Source: Verrucomicrobiota bacterium (lineage in GTDB: Bacteria > Verrucomicrobiota > Verrucomicrobiia > Chthoniobacterales > Terrimicrobiaceae). From it: a DNA stretch of 39,365 nt. Shown here piece by piece: positions 8,933 through 17,586 of this stretch. The notes beneath the pieces are model-generated. The model was not told where the DNA came from and ran no database searches. It saw nothing but the letters and a program-made list of their open reading frames with translations. The first letter of the stretch is position 1; the number at the start of each line of letters is the position of its first letter. The stretch covers positions 1-39,365 of the forward strand of contig JAFKMU010000074.1 of assembly GCA_017305195.1 (NCBI GenBank), written 5' to 3'. The translations under genes and the position numbers were made by a program.

Positions 8933-9816
8933 TGCAGGCTTTCCCATACCGTCCGGCCATTGTTCTGCTTCTCCTCGTTCCACTTGGGGCCTTTTGTCGT
9001 GACGTGACGTGGGAGACTCCTTCCGCGTGGGTGCGCGTTTCTCCCGGGATCGGGCGCATCTCCGGCTGGGGCGCATCTCCCGGGCGCGATCTTCTCTGGA
9101 TGAAATCCGAGAACCCCCGGGGTCCCGGGATCGCGGTCTGGGAGGGATACCGGAATTACGGGGGGGACAAGCTTTGGCTCCTGCCGGAAAAGCTGCGCCC
9201 ATTTGCCTACGATTCCTTCGTGCCGTCGCCGGAAACCGACAGACGTCGTTGGGCGTTTCATTCGGACGGGCCTTTCTCCGGCAAGCTCGTCAGTCCCTCA
9301 GCTCATATCCCCGGCGTCCGGATGGTTCGCTCCTTGGAACTCGATCCAAAGAAGCCGGTGCTCACGATCTGGAATGAAATCCGCAAACAGTCGGCATCCC
9401 CCTTTCCACTGCACCTCTGGAGCGTCACACAGATCAGGCTTCCTGTTTATTTTCTCTTGGAGGCGCGCGGCGAATATTTCCCCGAAGTCCGGAGATACTT
9501 CCGGTATCGCGGAAAGGAATCCCGCGCCCAGATCGTCGAATGGGAGAGTGTTCTTCGCGTCGAAATGCCGCGTGAAAATTTCGACTATGACAAAATCTAC
9601 GCCTTTGGCCAGTTTATCGCGGCGGTGTATCCGGATGTCGTGTTCGTGCAGTGGATGGATTCGCCCGAGGGAGGGGCCTTCAGTGACGGCGGCAATCTTC
9701 AAGTTTACGCCAACCCGGCTTATGCGGAACTGGAAATAGCCTCGCCTCTGCGCTTGCTCCAACCGGGACAGACGATGAAAACCGTGTTCAGCGAATTCTC
9801 TCTCCCCCAGCCATGA
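8929..9816 (+). CDS. Exported DUF4380-like protein
   Basis: About 295 residues from the ATG at 8929, chosen because it overlaps the preceding TGA as ATGA and is followed directly by a signal peptide (MMQAFPYRPAIVLLLLVPLGAFCRD). The mature part opens WVRVSPGIGRISGWGASPGRDLLW and contains GIAVWEGYRNYGGDKLWLLPE. That is the pattern of a beta-sandwich family I recall as DUF4380, related in fold to aldose-epimerase-like sugar-binding proteins. The function is unknown. Its stop overlaps the first pseudopilin-like gene by four bases. A longer frame open from 8749 exists but would destroy the signal peptide, so the shorter form is preferred. Confidence 0.65.
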   Translation: MMQAFPYRPAIVLLLLVPLGAFCRDVTWETPSAWVRVSPGIGRISGWGASPGRDLLWMKSENPRGPGIAVWEGYRNYGGDKLWLLPEKLRPFAYDSFVPSPETDRRRWAFHSDGPFSGKLVSPSAHIPGVRMVRSLELDPKKPVLTIWNEIRKQSASPFPLHLWSVTQIRLPVYFLLEARGEYFPEVRRYFRYRGKESRAQIVEWESVLRVEMPRENFDYDKIYAFGQFIAAVYPDVVFVQWMDSPEGGAFSDGGNLQVYANPAYAELEIASPLRLLQPGQTMKTVFSEFSLPQP

Positions 9817-10601
9817 AAGAATGCATCATTCCTTTGCGAGAAAAAAACATGGGCATCCGCTGTTCTCAGCGCGATCCTGAAGAGTCCCCCTCGATGCTCC
9901 CGCCCTCTCAAGCATTCCCCGCCGCTCCGCGAACCGGCGCGCCCGCCTTTTCCCTGGTGGAGCTTCTGACCGTTGTGGCGCTGCTCGTTGTGCTGCTGTC
10001 GTTTTCCGGGCCGGCCATCCGGGCTATCGCCGGAGCGGGCTCGGTTCGGAAGGCGATTTCCGACGTTGCTGATACCTGCGAGCTGGCGCGGACTTATGCC
10101 ATGACCCGCCATACCTATGTCCGGGTGGCGCTGGCTCAATTACCGGCCGGAGGGCGGTTTGCGACGCCGGTCACCGTCGTGGTTGTCATCAGCCCGGCGG
10201 AGGGCTCCCTGGCCTCGGATACCGCTGCCGACATGGGGAATCGGGAACGGTGGCATCTCGTCACCCGTCCGCTGATTCTCGAAAATCTCTGCGTTTACGA
10301 TGATCTGCAGGCCGGGATGCCCGACACCAGCAATGACGCGCTTCCTTCCGGCACGGACATCGGTTCCTTCACCCGGGACATTCCGTCATTGGGAGCCGTC
10401 ACGTTTTCTTCCATCCTTCAATTCAGCCCTTCTGGAGAAGCTGGAGTGTTGAAGAATGAACCTTCCCGGTATATCCGGATCGGGTTCGACGAACCTTCCG
10501 GTTCCGACAACACGGCAGCGCGCCGTGGGCGGAATCCCTTCATTCTCCGGCTTTCAGGAATCAACGGCAGCCTGACCGTCCTGCGAAAGGAAGACATGTG
10601 A
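9813..10601 (+). CDS. Verru_Chthon cassette protein D (GspH-like pseudopilin)
   Basis: About 262 residues if translation starts at the ATG overlapping the previous stop (9813); the ATGs at 9849 and 9894 would shorten the leader. The type III signal is PAFSLVELLTVVALLVVLL: cleavage would fall between Ala45 and Phe46, with Glu at +5, followed by a hydrophobic helix. The segment after the helix (ISDVADTCELARTYAMTRHTYVRVAL) has the pattern of the GspH/FimT domain, where helix alpha1 leads into the first strand. It matches Verru_Chthon cassette protein D as I recall it (TIGR02596). It would be processed by a prepilin peptidase and sit in the inner membrane before assembly. It overlaps the next gene by four bases (GTGA). 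Confidence 0.82.
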   Translation: MKECIIPLREKNMGIRCSQRDPEESPSMLPPSQAFPAAPRTGAPAFSLVELLTVVALLVVLLSFSGPAIRAIAGAGSVRKAISDVADTCELARTYAMTRHTYVRVALAQLPAGGRFATPVTVVVVISPAEGSLASDTAADMGNRERWHLVTRPLILENLCVYDDLQAGMPDTSNDALPSGTDIGSFTRDIPSLGAVTFSSILQFSPSGEAGVLKNEPSRYIRIGFDEPSGSDNTAARRGRNPFILRLSGINGSLTVLRKEDM

Positions 10602-11134
10602 GAAACCGACGCTATTGTCGATCGGCCTTCAGCCTGGTCGAAGTCGTGATGGCTCTGGGCATCATCTCCTTTGCCCTTCTGACGGTGCTGGCCTTGCTGC
10701 CCCTGGGAATGAAGAGCAACCTGTCTTCGGTCGAAGAGACTCGCGCGTGCAACATCCTGACTTCCCTGGAAGCCGACCTGAGAAACTCTTTCAGCGAGGC
10801 AACTCCCGCCACCAGCGCCATTTTCCAGCTTCCCGCTCCCTATAAGTCAGGCGGCAGTCCGTCCCGCCCGGCCTTCAACGACTCCCTGACCGCGGGAAGC
10901 TTTTATACCACGGGACTGGATGAAGACGAAATGCCGGTCGGCCCCGGCCGCGGAGTGAGGTACCAGGCGTCCCTTGTCTACATCCGTATTCCCTCCTCCG
11001 GCAGCCTTGCGCCGATTCAGGCGCGTTTGGTGGTAAGCTGGCCGTGTCTTCCCTCCGCAACTGCCGCCGACGTGACGGATCAATCCAAAGTCAACGGCTT
11101 CGTCGAGAGCCTCGTGACCTTCCCCTCGCCATGA
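10598..11134 (+). CDS. Verru_Chthon cassette protein B (GspI/PilV-like pseudopilin)
   Basis: A 178-residue protein starting at a GTG that overlaps the preceding stop. A short basic leader (MRNRRYCRSA) is followed by FSLVEVVMALGIISFALLTVLALLP. This is a canonical prepilin signal with cleavage Ala10/Phe11 and Glu at +5. The EVVMALGIISFALL helix and the following MKSNLSSVEETRACNILTSLEADLRN resemble GspI/PilV minor pilins. It matches Verru_Chthon cassette protein B (TIGR02598, from memory). The stop overlaps the ATG of protein C by four bases. By analogy it would be part of a pseudopilus tip complex with C and A. Confidence 0.82.
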   Translation: MRNRRYCRSAFSLVEVVMALGIISFALLTVLALLPLGMKSNLSSVEETRACNILTSLEADLRNSFSEATPATSAIFQLPAPYKSGGSPSRPAFNDSLTAGSFYTTGLDEDEMPVGPGRGVRYQASLVYIRIPSSGSLAPIQARLVVSWPCLPSATAADVTDQSKVNGFVESLVTFPSP

Positions 11135-12084
11135 AAAGACGATGCTTCGTTCGCATTTACGGCCGCCGGGCATTTTCCCTGGTGGAGCTTCTGGCGGCGG
11201 TCGCCGTGTTTGTCATACTGGCTTTGGTCCTCGTTCAGATCACCAACGCCACCAACCAGTCCACCCGCGCGAGCACCCGCATGTTGGATGCCGCCTCGCA
11301 ATCCCGCCTTGTTTTCGACCGGCTGGGCCGGGATCTGGCGAATCTGCTCAAGAGGGACGACATCGACTTCCATGTGGGAACGGGCGCAAATGCCGATCTG
11401 CTCGGGTTCTTTTCCCTGGTTCCTTCCGCATCCGTCGGCAGCAATCGCGGCCTGTCCCTGATCGCCTACCGGATCGGCACGCCAGCCGGGAACGTCAACC
11501 ACCCCTGCCTGTTGCGCGCCGGCAAGGCGCTCTCCTGGGATGCCACGGAGTTTTTCGGTCTCGCGCCAACCTCCGGCTTGCCCTTGGCTTGGGAGGAGCT
11601 TCCTGCGGGCCTTCAGCCGGGCCAGGACGACTTCGACCTCCTTGCGCCGGGAGTCATTCGCATGGTGGTGGGATTCCAGCTTTATCCCGACAACGGCCCG
11701 GCGGTGCTCGCCAATGGCGCCGTGATCGAGCATGCCCGCGGGCAGGTCGTCTATAGCCCGCCTATCCGCGTTCTTTCTTCGGCCAATGGGGGCGCGACGG
11801 CGAAATACGTGGACCTTTGCCGTATCAGCGCGCTGGTGGTCGGTCTGGTGGTGATCGACCAGGACAGCCTGATCCCGCTGAGCGCAGCGCAGGTACAGGC
11901 TTTGTCCGGGGCCTTCCCCGAACCGATGGACAGCCAGCCGCCGCTTCAAACGTGGGGGGATGTCGCCACGGGCGCCTCCGGTAATTCGCTGCTCTCGGGC
12001 ATCCCGCTTCCGGCCCGCCAGGCCGTTCGCGTCTATCAGCGTTTCTATCCCCTCAATCCCTTTGCCGGAAAACAATCCCCATGA
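11131..12084 (+). CDS. Verru_Chthon cassette protein C (GspJ/PilW-like pseudopilin)
   Basis: About 317 residues from the ATG at 11131, chosen because it overlaps the previous TGA as ATGA and gives a short basic leader (MKRRCFVRIYGRRA) before FSLVELLAAVAVFVILALVLVQ; the frame is open upstream to 11044. Cleavage would be Ala14/Phe15 with Glu at +5. After the helix, STRMLDAASQSRLVFDRLGRDLANLL matches GspJ/PilW-type pilins, in which an arginine-rich helix ends in a D-L motif. It matches Verru_Chthon cassette protein C (TIGR02599, from memory). It overlaps protein A by four bases. The C-terminal 200 residues are beta-rich and not recognised beyond this family. Confidence 0.82.
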   Translation: MKRRCFVRIYGRRAFSLVELLAAVAVFVILALVLVQITNATNQSTRASTRMLDAASQSRLVFDRLGRDLANLLKRDDIDFHVGTGANADLLGFFSLVPSASVGSNRGLSLIAYRIGTPAGNVNHPCLLRAGKALSWDATEFFGLAPTSGLPLAWEELPAGLQPGQDDFDLLAPGVIRMVVGFQLYPDNGPAVLANGAVIEHARGQVVYSPPIRVLSSANGGATAKYVDLCRISALVVGLVVIDQDSLIPLSAAQVQALSGAFPEPMDSQPPLQTWGDVATGASGNSLLSGIPLPARQAVRVYQRFYPLNPFAGKQSP

Positions 12085-15000
12085 CAGCTTCTCCCTTCGG
12101 ATACGGAAAGAAAGGCATGGCTCTGGTCATCACTTTGGCCGCCTTGGTATTGCTGACAATCGTCATCCTGGCGTTCTTCTCCCGCGCCCAGCTCCAGCGC
12201 CAGATCGCATATTCCTATGCGGGACTCATGCGGAGTGATTCGCTGGCCCGCTCGGCCCTGGACATCGTGGCCGGCGAAATCCGCGAGGAAATCGCCGCTC
12301 CCGATCACTCCGGCAGCCTCGTGTCCTCCAATCTCGTGATCTATCAGCCCAGGACTGCGGAGGATTTCCTTCCGCGAAAAATCGGCGTGGCCAGTCCCGA
12401 TGCCGCCGGAGCGGCCACCCTGCTCAAGGTTTCTTCTGATGGAAACGGAGTGCGCCCGGGCGGGCCGGCCAACCTGAAAGCGTCCCCGGTTGCCATCGAT
12501 GCTCCGGCGCAGGGAGGGCGGTTTCTTTCCCTTGCGCGCTGGTTCGGCTCTGGCGGTCCGGGCCTTGGTTCCCAGAATGCGCTGCCAGCGTGGATGCTGG
12601 TGACTCGTGGAAATGGGGTGGCCCTGCCGACGCTGGCGGATGCGAAAAATGTCTCGGCGGGCGATTTTGTCATCGGCCGGTTCGCCTATACGGTTTACGA
12701 CATCGGAGGTCTCCTCGACGCCAATGCCGCGGGGTATCCGTCCGGCGTCTCTGCTGCCGACCTTGCCGGTGTTCCGGCTTCCGCCGATCTTGGCGTGCTC
12801 GGCCTGCCCGCCACGGCGCTGGCCGATTGGCGCAACGCGGGCACCGGGAGCAGCGTGGATACTTTCCGCGAATGGGCTACCGGCATTCCCCGGATTTCGG
12901 GTTCTCCCAATGCCGCCGCGCTGGCGGCCTTTCGCGACGGACACCGCAGCATGGTCGCTGGCGACAATGCGGTGCTCTCCCGGCAGGACTTGCTGAAAAA
13001 TCCGAAAATTTCGACGGCTGCCGCTTACCTGACGCATTTTTCCCGCACCTTGAATGCGCCCTCATGGCGGCCGCTCAATCCTGCCGGTTACGCGCCTTCG
13101 CCCGATTACGAGGCCAGGTCCGATGACGCAGCGAGCATCAACCGCAACCTTCCCAACGTCCGCGTTTCCACTTCCTTCACCCGTCTGGACGGGAGGACCG
13201 CCCAACCCGGGGAGGCGCTCGTCGATGCGCGCTTCCCTCTAAGCCGTCTGGCCTGGCTAAAGGATAACAACCGGAGCACCGCGGCGTTCGATGCGTGCCC
13301 CGAGTTGCAGCGGGACATTTCCTTCATCGAAAGCCTTCGCGCTCGCAATGGAGCCGCGGCGATTCCGGGAAGTGATCTCAATGACAAGGCCGGGTGGCTG
13401 ATTCGGAGAGTGTTCGGCCTGGAGTGGCAATCGTCCATCCGCGGCTGGAAATACGCGGAAGACGCCTCCACGATCAAACGTCTCAACCAGGTTGCCGGGC
13501 GGGAACCCAACTTTTTTGAACTCCTCCAGGCGGGAATCCTGGAAGGCTCCCTGGGGCTCTCCGGTTCCGATGGCGCTTCGGACACCGTGCACGACATGGC
13601 CCGCTCCTATGGAGTCGAAACCAACAAGCTCTATCAGCTCATCCGCATCGGGATCAACATGGTGGACCAATACGACAGAGACTCCTACCCCACATGCCTG
13701 GTTTTCAATGACCTGCAGTTTTACGGTATCGAAGATCTTCCTTACCTGAACAAGGTCATCCCCAAGGTCTATTGGCCCAACTATGCCGATGATCGCAAGC
13801 CGCCCGTCGATATTTATATGGCTTACGAGTTGTGGAATCCCCACCAGGCCGCCGCCTCCTCCGAGCGCCCCGAACGCTTCCGGGTGCGAATCAACCCGGA
13901 TGCGGCATACCGCCTCAGCGTCAAGGCCAGGTCTCCCTCCGACGGCCACACCGAGGATTTCTACCCGTTCGGTTCTTCCAGCCAGTCCCTCTCCGGGGTG
14001 GGAGGAGATCCCTTGGAGTTCACCTCGGATACGGACGGTTCCGATGTGCAGTCCAGCTATCGGGAGCCGCGCATGATCCGCACCGGGCAGTCGTCGACCT
14101 GGCGAGCCACGCTCGGTTGCAACGCGGTTCAGCTTCCTTCGATCACCAGCGTCCTCCCGGCCAGTTGGATCAACAATCCGACCGACTGGCAGATGTGGGT
14201 GATCTATGGATGGTTCCGTACGGTTTTCATCCTCGAGTATCTCGACGAGGATAATCAATGGCGCCCGTATTCGACCTTTGCCGGCCACGAGGAGAATCAG
14301 GGTGTCAGCGGCATCGGAGGGACGGGGATGAACGGGGATTGGATCTCGGGATTTCCCGAAGCGGCGGTAGGGAGATCCTATGCCATGCTGAAAACCGATC
14401 CCCGGACGTTTCGTTTCGGCATCCAGCTCTCATGGGTTCGGCTCGCGGCCGCAAGTCCCAATGGCATCCTGGCCCCGGCGGTTCCTTCCTCGGCGAACTT
14501 TGCGGACACCTCCCTGCATCCTTCCGCCTCCGTCAACCGGCCTGCTTTTTCCTATATGCCGCGCTTCATGTATACCTCGCCTGTTCCCTTCCAGCATGAC
14601 GGGTACCTGAGCTTTTTGTCTTCCAACAAGGGAGCTTCCGATCCCAACAATCGCTCCTACTCCTATAGTGATAATGACGCGGTTCTTCGCCCGGGGGATG
14701 CCTGGTATGATGTGAATCCTTATGAAGAGGGCGTCACCTCCGCCCGTCCAGTGATCCTGAATCGGCCGTTTCGATCCGTCGGCGAGCTCGGCTATGTCTT
14801 TCGGGACATGCCATTCAAAACACTCGATCTTTTTACCGCCCGGAGCGCCGATGCCGGACTGGCGGATATGTTCTGCCTCGCAGAGGAATCCAGGCTTGTC
14901 GGCGGCCGCGCGGCCCTGAATACCCGGCAGTCATTGACTCAGGAGAGCCTCCTCGGCGGACTAGCCAATGCGGACGCCCTCGCGGCTTCCTTCCAGTCGT

Positions 15001-15326
15001 ATGCCTTCAGCGGCGGATCTCCCGCGGCGAACCTTCCGCGCACGGTGGGGCAGTTGGCCGATTTTCTCTTTAGCGACCCGCCAGGACTCGATGACAGGAC
15101 AAAGACAGGCCGGGAAGCCGTGGTCCGCTCGCTGGCCGGCGCCTCCCAAAGCCGGACTTGGAACCTTCTCATCGATCTTGTCGCTCAAAGCGGACGCTAT
15201 CCGCGGAATGCCACATCCCTGGATCAATTTCTCGTGGAAGGCGAAAAACGGTATTGGCTGTCCCTCGCCATCGACCGCCTGACCGGCGACGTCATCGACT
15301 ACCAACTGGAACCTGTGAATGAATAA
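12081..15326 (+). CDS. Verru_Chthon cassette protein A (large GspK/PilX-like protein)
   Basis: A very large pilin-like protein of 1081 residues. The N-terminus is a short basic leader ending KKG, followed by MALVITLAALVLLTIVILAFF. This prepilin-like signal has Ile, not Glu, at +5, as in GspK, which alone among type II pseudopilins lacks Glu5. The next segment (LARSALDIVAGEIREEI) is the usual amphipathic helix. The remaining ~1000 residues form a large extracytoplasmic region rich in Trp, Tyr, Asn and Pro, several times larger than GspK. It matches Verru_Chthon cassette protein A (TIGR02600, from memory). The size suggests an adhesive or substrate-binding tip. Its end overlaps the last gene of the run by eight bases. 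Confidence 0.82.
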   Translation: MTASPFGYGKKGMALVITLAALVLLTIVILAFFSRAQLQRQIAYSYAGLMRSDSLARSALDIVAGEIREEIAAPDHSGSLVSSNLVIYQPRTAEDFLPRKIGVASPDAAGAATLLKVSSDGNGVRPGGPANLKASPVAIDAPAQGGRFLSLARWFGSGGPGLGSQNALPAWMLVTRGNGVALPTLADAKNVSAGDFVIGRFAYTVYDIGGLLDANAAGYPSGVSAADLAGVPASADLGVLGLPATALADWRNAGTGSSVDTFREWATGIPRISGSPNAAALAAFRDGHRSMVAGDNAVLSRQDLLKNPKISTAAAYLTHFSRTLNAPSWRPLNPAGYAPSPDYEARSDDAASINRNLPNVRVSTSFTRLDGRTAQPGEALVDARFPLSRLAWLKDNNRSTAAFDACPELQRDISFIESLRARNGAAAIPGSDLNDKAGWLIRRVFGLEWQSSIRGWKYAEDASTIKRLNQVAGREPNFFELLQAGILEGSLGLSGSDGASDTVHDMARSYGVETNKLYQLIRIGINMVDQYDRDSYPTCLVFNDLQFYGIEDLPYLNKVIPKVYWPNYADDRKPPVDIYMAYELWNPHQAAASSERPERFRVRINPDAAYRLSVKARSPSDGHTEDFYPFGSSSQSLSGVGGDPLEFTSDTDGSDVQSSYREPRMIRTGQSSTWRATLGCNAVQLPSITSVLPASWINNPTDWQMWVIYGWFRTVFILEYLDEDNQWRPYSTFAGHEENQGVSGIGGTGMNGDWISGFPEAAVGRSYAMLKTDPRTFRFGIQLSWVRLAAASPNGILAPAVPSSANFADTSLHPSASVNRPAFSYMPRFMYTSPVPFQHDGYLSFLSSNKGASDPNNRSYSYSDNDAVLRPGDAWYDVNPYEEGVTSARPVILNRPFRSVGELGYVFRDMPFKTLDLFTARSADAGLADMFCLAEESRLVGGRAALNTRQSLTQESLLGGLANADALAASFQSYAFSGGSPAANLPRTVGQLADFLFSDPPGLDDRTKTGREAVVRSLAGASQSRTWNLLIDLVAQSGRYPRNATSLDQFLVEGEKRYWLSLAIDRLTGDVIDYQLEPVNE

Positions 15327-15993
15327 GCTTGCTGCGACGTTGTTTCTGCTCACCGCGCCCCTGGTCTGTCCCGCTCAGGACGAAGCGCCGGCGACTCCGA
15401 TTACCCGCCCGTCGGGAACCATGCGCTGGACGCTGACGTTCCGGGATTCCCCTCCATTTCCCCAGGCCGGGAACAACCCCTATCAGGTCGCGAGCATCGA
15501 CATCTCCCGCAGCGATCAGATCAGCCGGGAGCTCGTAACCTTCCGGAACGGGGAGAAACAGGAATACTGGCGCTCGGGAAACACCCTGTTTGGTTTTGAT
15601 GCCGCCACGAAAAGGCTGAACGTCCTCGCCGAGGATCCGATCTCGCCGCCTTATTCCTATTCTTCACCGGGTTTTTACGGACTGGATCAGGTCCAGCTCT
15701 CGCATGACCAGGGTGTGGCCGAATTCGATGGCGCGAGGTGCCTCTACTTCAAAGGGGTGCGAAAAGCGGGCGTCACCGGAAGTTTTGACTCGGAAGTGGT
15801 GAACTCCGCGCCGTCGGGATACGAAGCGTGGTTCGACTGGAAGACCGGGTTGCCCAAGGCCTACCGGGAAAACGGCCGGACACTGCTTTATACCTTTTTC
15901 CCTTTGCCTGAGGAGCCGGGTCTCCCTTCCGAGGTGCGGGATGCCTGGGAACGCCACGTCGCAAACCTGAAGGCGATGGGGCTGGCCCCATGA
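15319..15993 (+). CDS. Hypothetical exported protein, last gene of cassette operon
   Basis: A 224-residue protein whose ATG lies inside the end of protein A (eight-base overlap), so it is almost certainly expressed with the cassette. Residues 1-19 are a signal peptide (MNKLAATLFLLTAPLVCPAQ). The mature part begins with a proline- and threonine-rich stretch and contains beta-rich text (MRWTLTFRDSPPFPQAGNNPY, GYEAWFDWKTGLPKAYRENGRTLLYTF). The latter fragment resembles proteins that carry a substituted-sugar or lipid-binding sandwich, but I do not recognise a family. It may be a periplasmic partner of the pseudopilin-like proteins. It faces the nucleoside hydrolase gene, whose stop is 19 bases away; no clear terminator is seen between them. 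Confidence 0.65.
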   Translation: MNKLAATLFLLTAPLVCPAQDEAPATPITRPSGTMRWTLTFRDSPPFPQAGNNPYQVASIDISRSDQISRELVTFRNGEKQEYWRSGNTLFGFDAATKRLNVLAEDPISPPYSYSSPGFYGLDQVQLSHDQGVAEFDGARCLYFKGVRKAGVTGSFDSEVVNSAPSGYEAWFDWKTGLPKAYRENGRTLLYTFFPLPEEPGLPSEVRDAWERHVANLKAMGLAP

Positions 15994-16012
15994 TGCAAAA
16001 GCGGCTCCCGGC

Positions 16013-16891
16013 TTAAAAAACTGAGAAATACGCCTGGAAGAAGGCTTCGCGATCCACGCGCAAGGCGGCTTCGTGGCGGCCGTTGCGAGCATCTTCCCGC
16101 CAGTGCGTAAAGCCCGTCAGGCGATCACTCTGAAGTTCAACGTCAAACTGGCCGCGATCAAATCGGCAGACGTTTTCCTGGAACAAAGTCACCGCAGCCA
16201 GTGGATCATGAAAAGTCAGCTCCGGCCGGGACTCGAACCAGCTTGTGGAAAAGTCGGCGACCATGCGGAGAAGCGGGTGGGAAAACCGTTCCTTCATCTC
16301 CCCGGAGTTCATGGTGAGCTGGGTGGTGACATCCAGCGGCACCACCCGCAGGGCCGGGACTCCAGCCTGAAAAACGACCTGCGCGGCGTGAGGATCGCAG
16401 TAAATGTTGTATTCCGCGGGATTTCCGTAGTACCGGCAGCCGACCGAACCTCCCATGATCGTGAGGCCGCGCAACAAACCGGCGATTTCCGGATCGAGCA
16501 GGAACAATACCGCAACATTCGTTAACGGACCGATGGCCAGAAGGTCGATCTCCCCCGGGTGTTGCCGGATGGTATTCCGCAGGAAATCTGTGGCCTTCCC
16601 AACGGGAAACCCCGCTTTATGTTTCCAGCGGGTCAGGGCTTCCGCCTGCTTCGCTTTCCCGTGAATCGGTTCACGCAAAATCGGACGCTCCCGCCCCGGA
16701 AAAATCGGGAAATCCGGCCGGCCTGCCGCGCGGCACAAGGCGTCAGCCAGTGAGGCCCGTTCCTCCACATCGCCGCAAACCGTGGTGATTCCCAACAGTT
16801 CGCAATCCGGTTGGGACAGCAGATAGGCAAGACAGACGGCGTCGTCGATGTCCGTCCCGATGTCGGTATCGAGGAGAATCTTCCGTTTCAT
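16013..16891 (-). CDS. Inosine-uridine-preferring nucleoside hydrolase family protein
   Basis: A 292-residue enzyme of the nucleoside hydrolase family, which cleaves ribonucleosides to base and ribose. The calcium-binding aspartate cluster is intact at the N-terminus (LLDTDIGTDIDDAVCLAYLL), as are the central NIYCDPHAAQVVF motif and the C-terminal FHDPLAAVTLF motif containing the catalytic histidine. It has no signal peptide. It lies 33 bases after the second of two exported paralogs on the same strand. In the same run, about 1.6 kb upstream, is a ribokinase, which would phosphorylate the released ribose; this supports a ribonucleoside or ribose-salvage role. Which base it prefers cannot be told. 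Confidence 0.87.
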   Translation of the reverse strand: MKRKILLDTDIGTDIDDAVCLAYLLSQPDCELLGITTVCGDVEERASLADALCRAAGRPDFPIFPGRERPILREPIHGKAKQAEALTRWKHKAGFPVGKATDFLRNTIRQHPGEIDLLAIGPLTNVAVLFLLDPEIAGLLRGLTIMGGSVGCRYYGNPAEYNIYCDPHAAQVVFQAGVPALRVVPLDVTTQLTMNSGEMKERFSHPLLRMVADFSTSWFESRPELTFHDPLAAVTLFQENVCRFDRGQFDVELQSDRLTGFTHWREDARNGRHEAALRVDREAFFQAYFSVF

Positions 16892-16924
16892 GATTCCGCT
16901 ATCGGAAGCGTTCAGGGAATGTTC

Positions 16925-17578
16925 TCAAGGCGTGCTCAGGGATACCGCGTCGATCCCGAGCCAAGGCTGGGTGGAGGGATCGGAGAGGGGATTGGTCCGC
17001 ACGAGGCTGATGACATGCGGTCCCTCTGAAAACTGGAACCCGCCGCCGGCGGGGATTTCGATTTTCACCTCTTCGTCCGCCGTGATCCCGTTGCGGGAAC
17101 CGAAAGGCTTGCCATCCAGATAGAACTCCACATCGTGCGTGCTGCCGGTTCCCAGGCGAACAAAGGCCGTGTTGAAGATCAGCTTCCTGGCTTTGGCCTG
17201 ATCGGCGTCCAGTTGAAAGAAGATGTCGATCACTGGGCGGGGGGAGGAGACGACTCCGTTGAGCGACCGGGGGAAGCCCTGGGTATGCGAAGGATCAGTG
17301 CCTTCAACTTCCGGGCCATTCGCGAAGATTTCTCCCTTCTGCAGCGGCTCGACGCCGCTGGAAACAGACCCGGCTCCGGACTTTCCGATCACCTGGGTAT
17401 AGTCTCCTGGAGCCGCGTAAAATTTTTCGTTGTTACGATTGTTTCCCTCCTGTTCGAACTCGATGTTGTTGCCGTTGAATGTTCCGATCTCAAAAATCGC
17501 CTGTTCGGCGAAAACCGGGGCGGTAAGGAAAAGTGACGCCAGTGCGCCGTGGTGAAAGATGCGGGAGATCATGTTCAT
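16925..17578 (-). CDS. Exported paralog of the PEP-CTERM protein, lacking the anchor
   Basis: About 217 residues from the ATG at 17578; the frame is open upstream to 17638 but would run over the end of the neighbouring gene. A signal peptide (MNMISRIFHHGALASLFLTAPVFAEQ) is followed by a single beta-rich domain closely related to the gene just upstream. Shared blocks include IFEIGTFNGNNIEFEQEGNNRNN, GFPRSLNG, VIDIFFQ, LGTGSTHDVEFYLDGKPFG and QPWLGIDAVSL. It ends right after this domain (AVSLSTP) and has no PEP-CTERM motif or C-terminal helix, so the product should be released rather than sorted. It starts eight bases after the stop of its paralog, a tandem duplication. Function unknown; it could be a carbohydrate-binding sandwich. 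Confidence 0.75.
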   Translation of the reverse strand: MNMISRIFHHGALASLFLTAPVFAEQAIFEIGTFNGNNIEFEQEGNNRNNEKFYAAPGDYTQVIGKSGAGSVSSGVEPLQKGEIFANGPEVEGTDPSHTQGFPRSLNGVVSSPRPVIDIFFQLDADQAKARKLIFNTAFVRLGTGSTHDVEFYLDGKPFGSRNGITADEEVKIEIPAGGGFQFSEGPHVISLVRTNPLSDPSTQPWLGIDAVSLSTP

Positions 17579-17586
17579 GGAATTAG

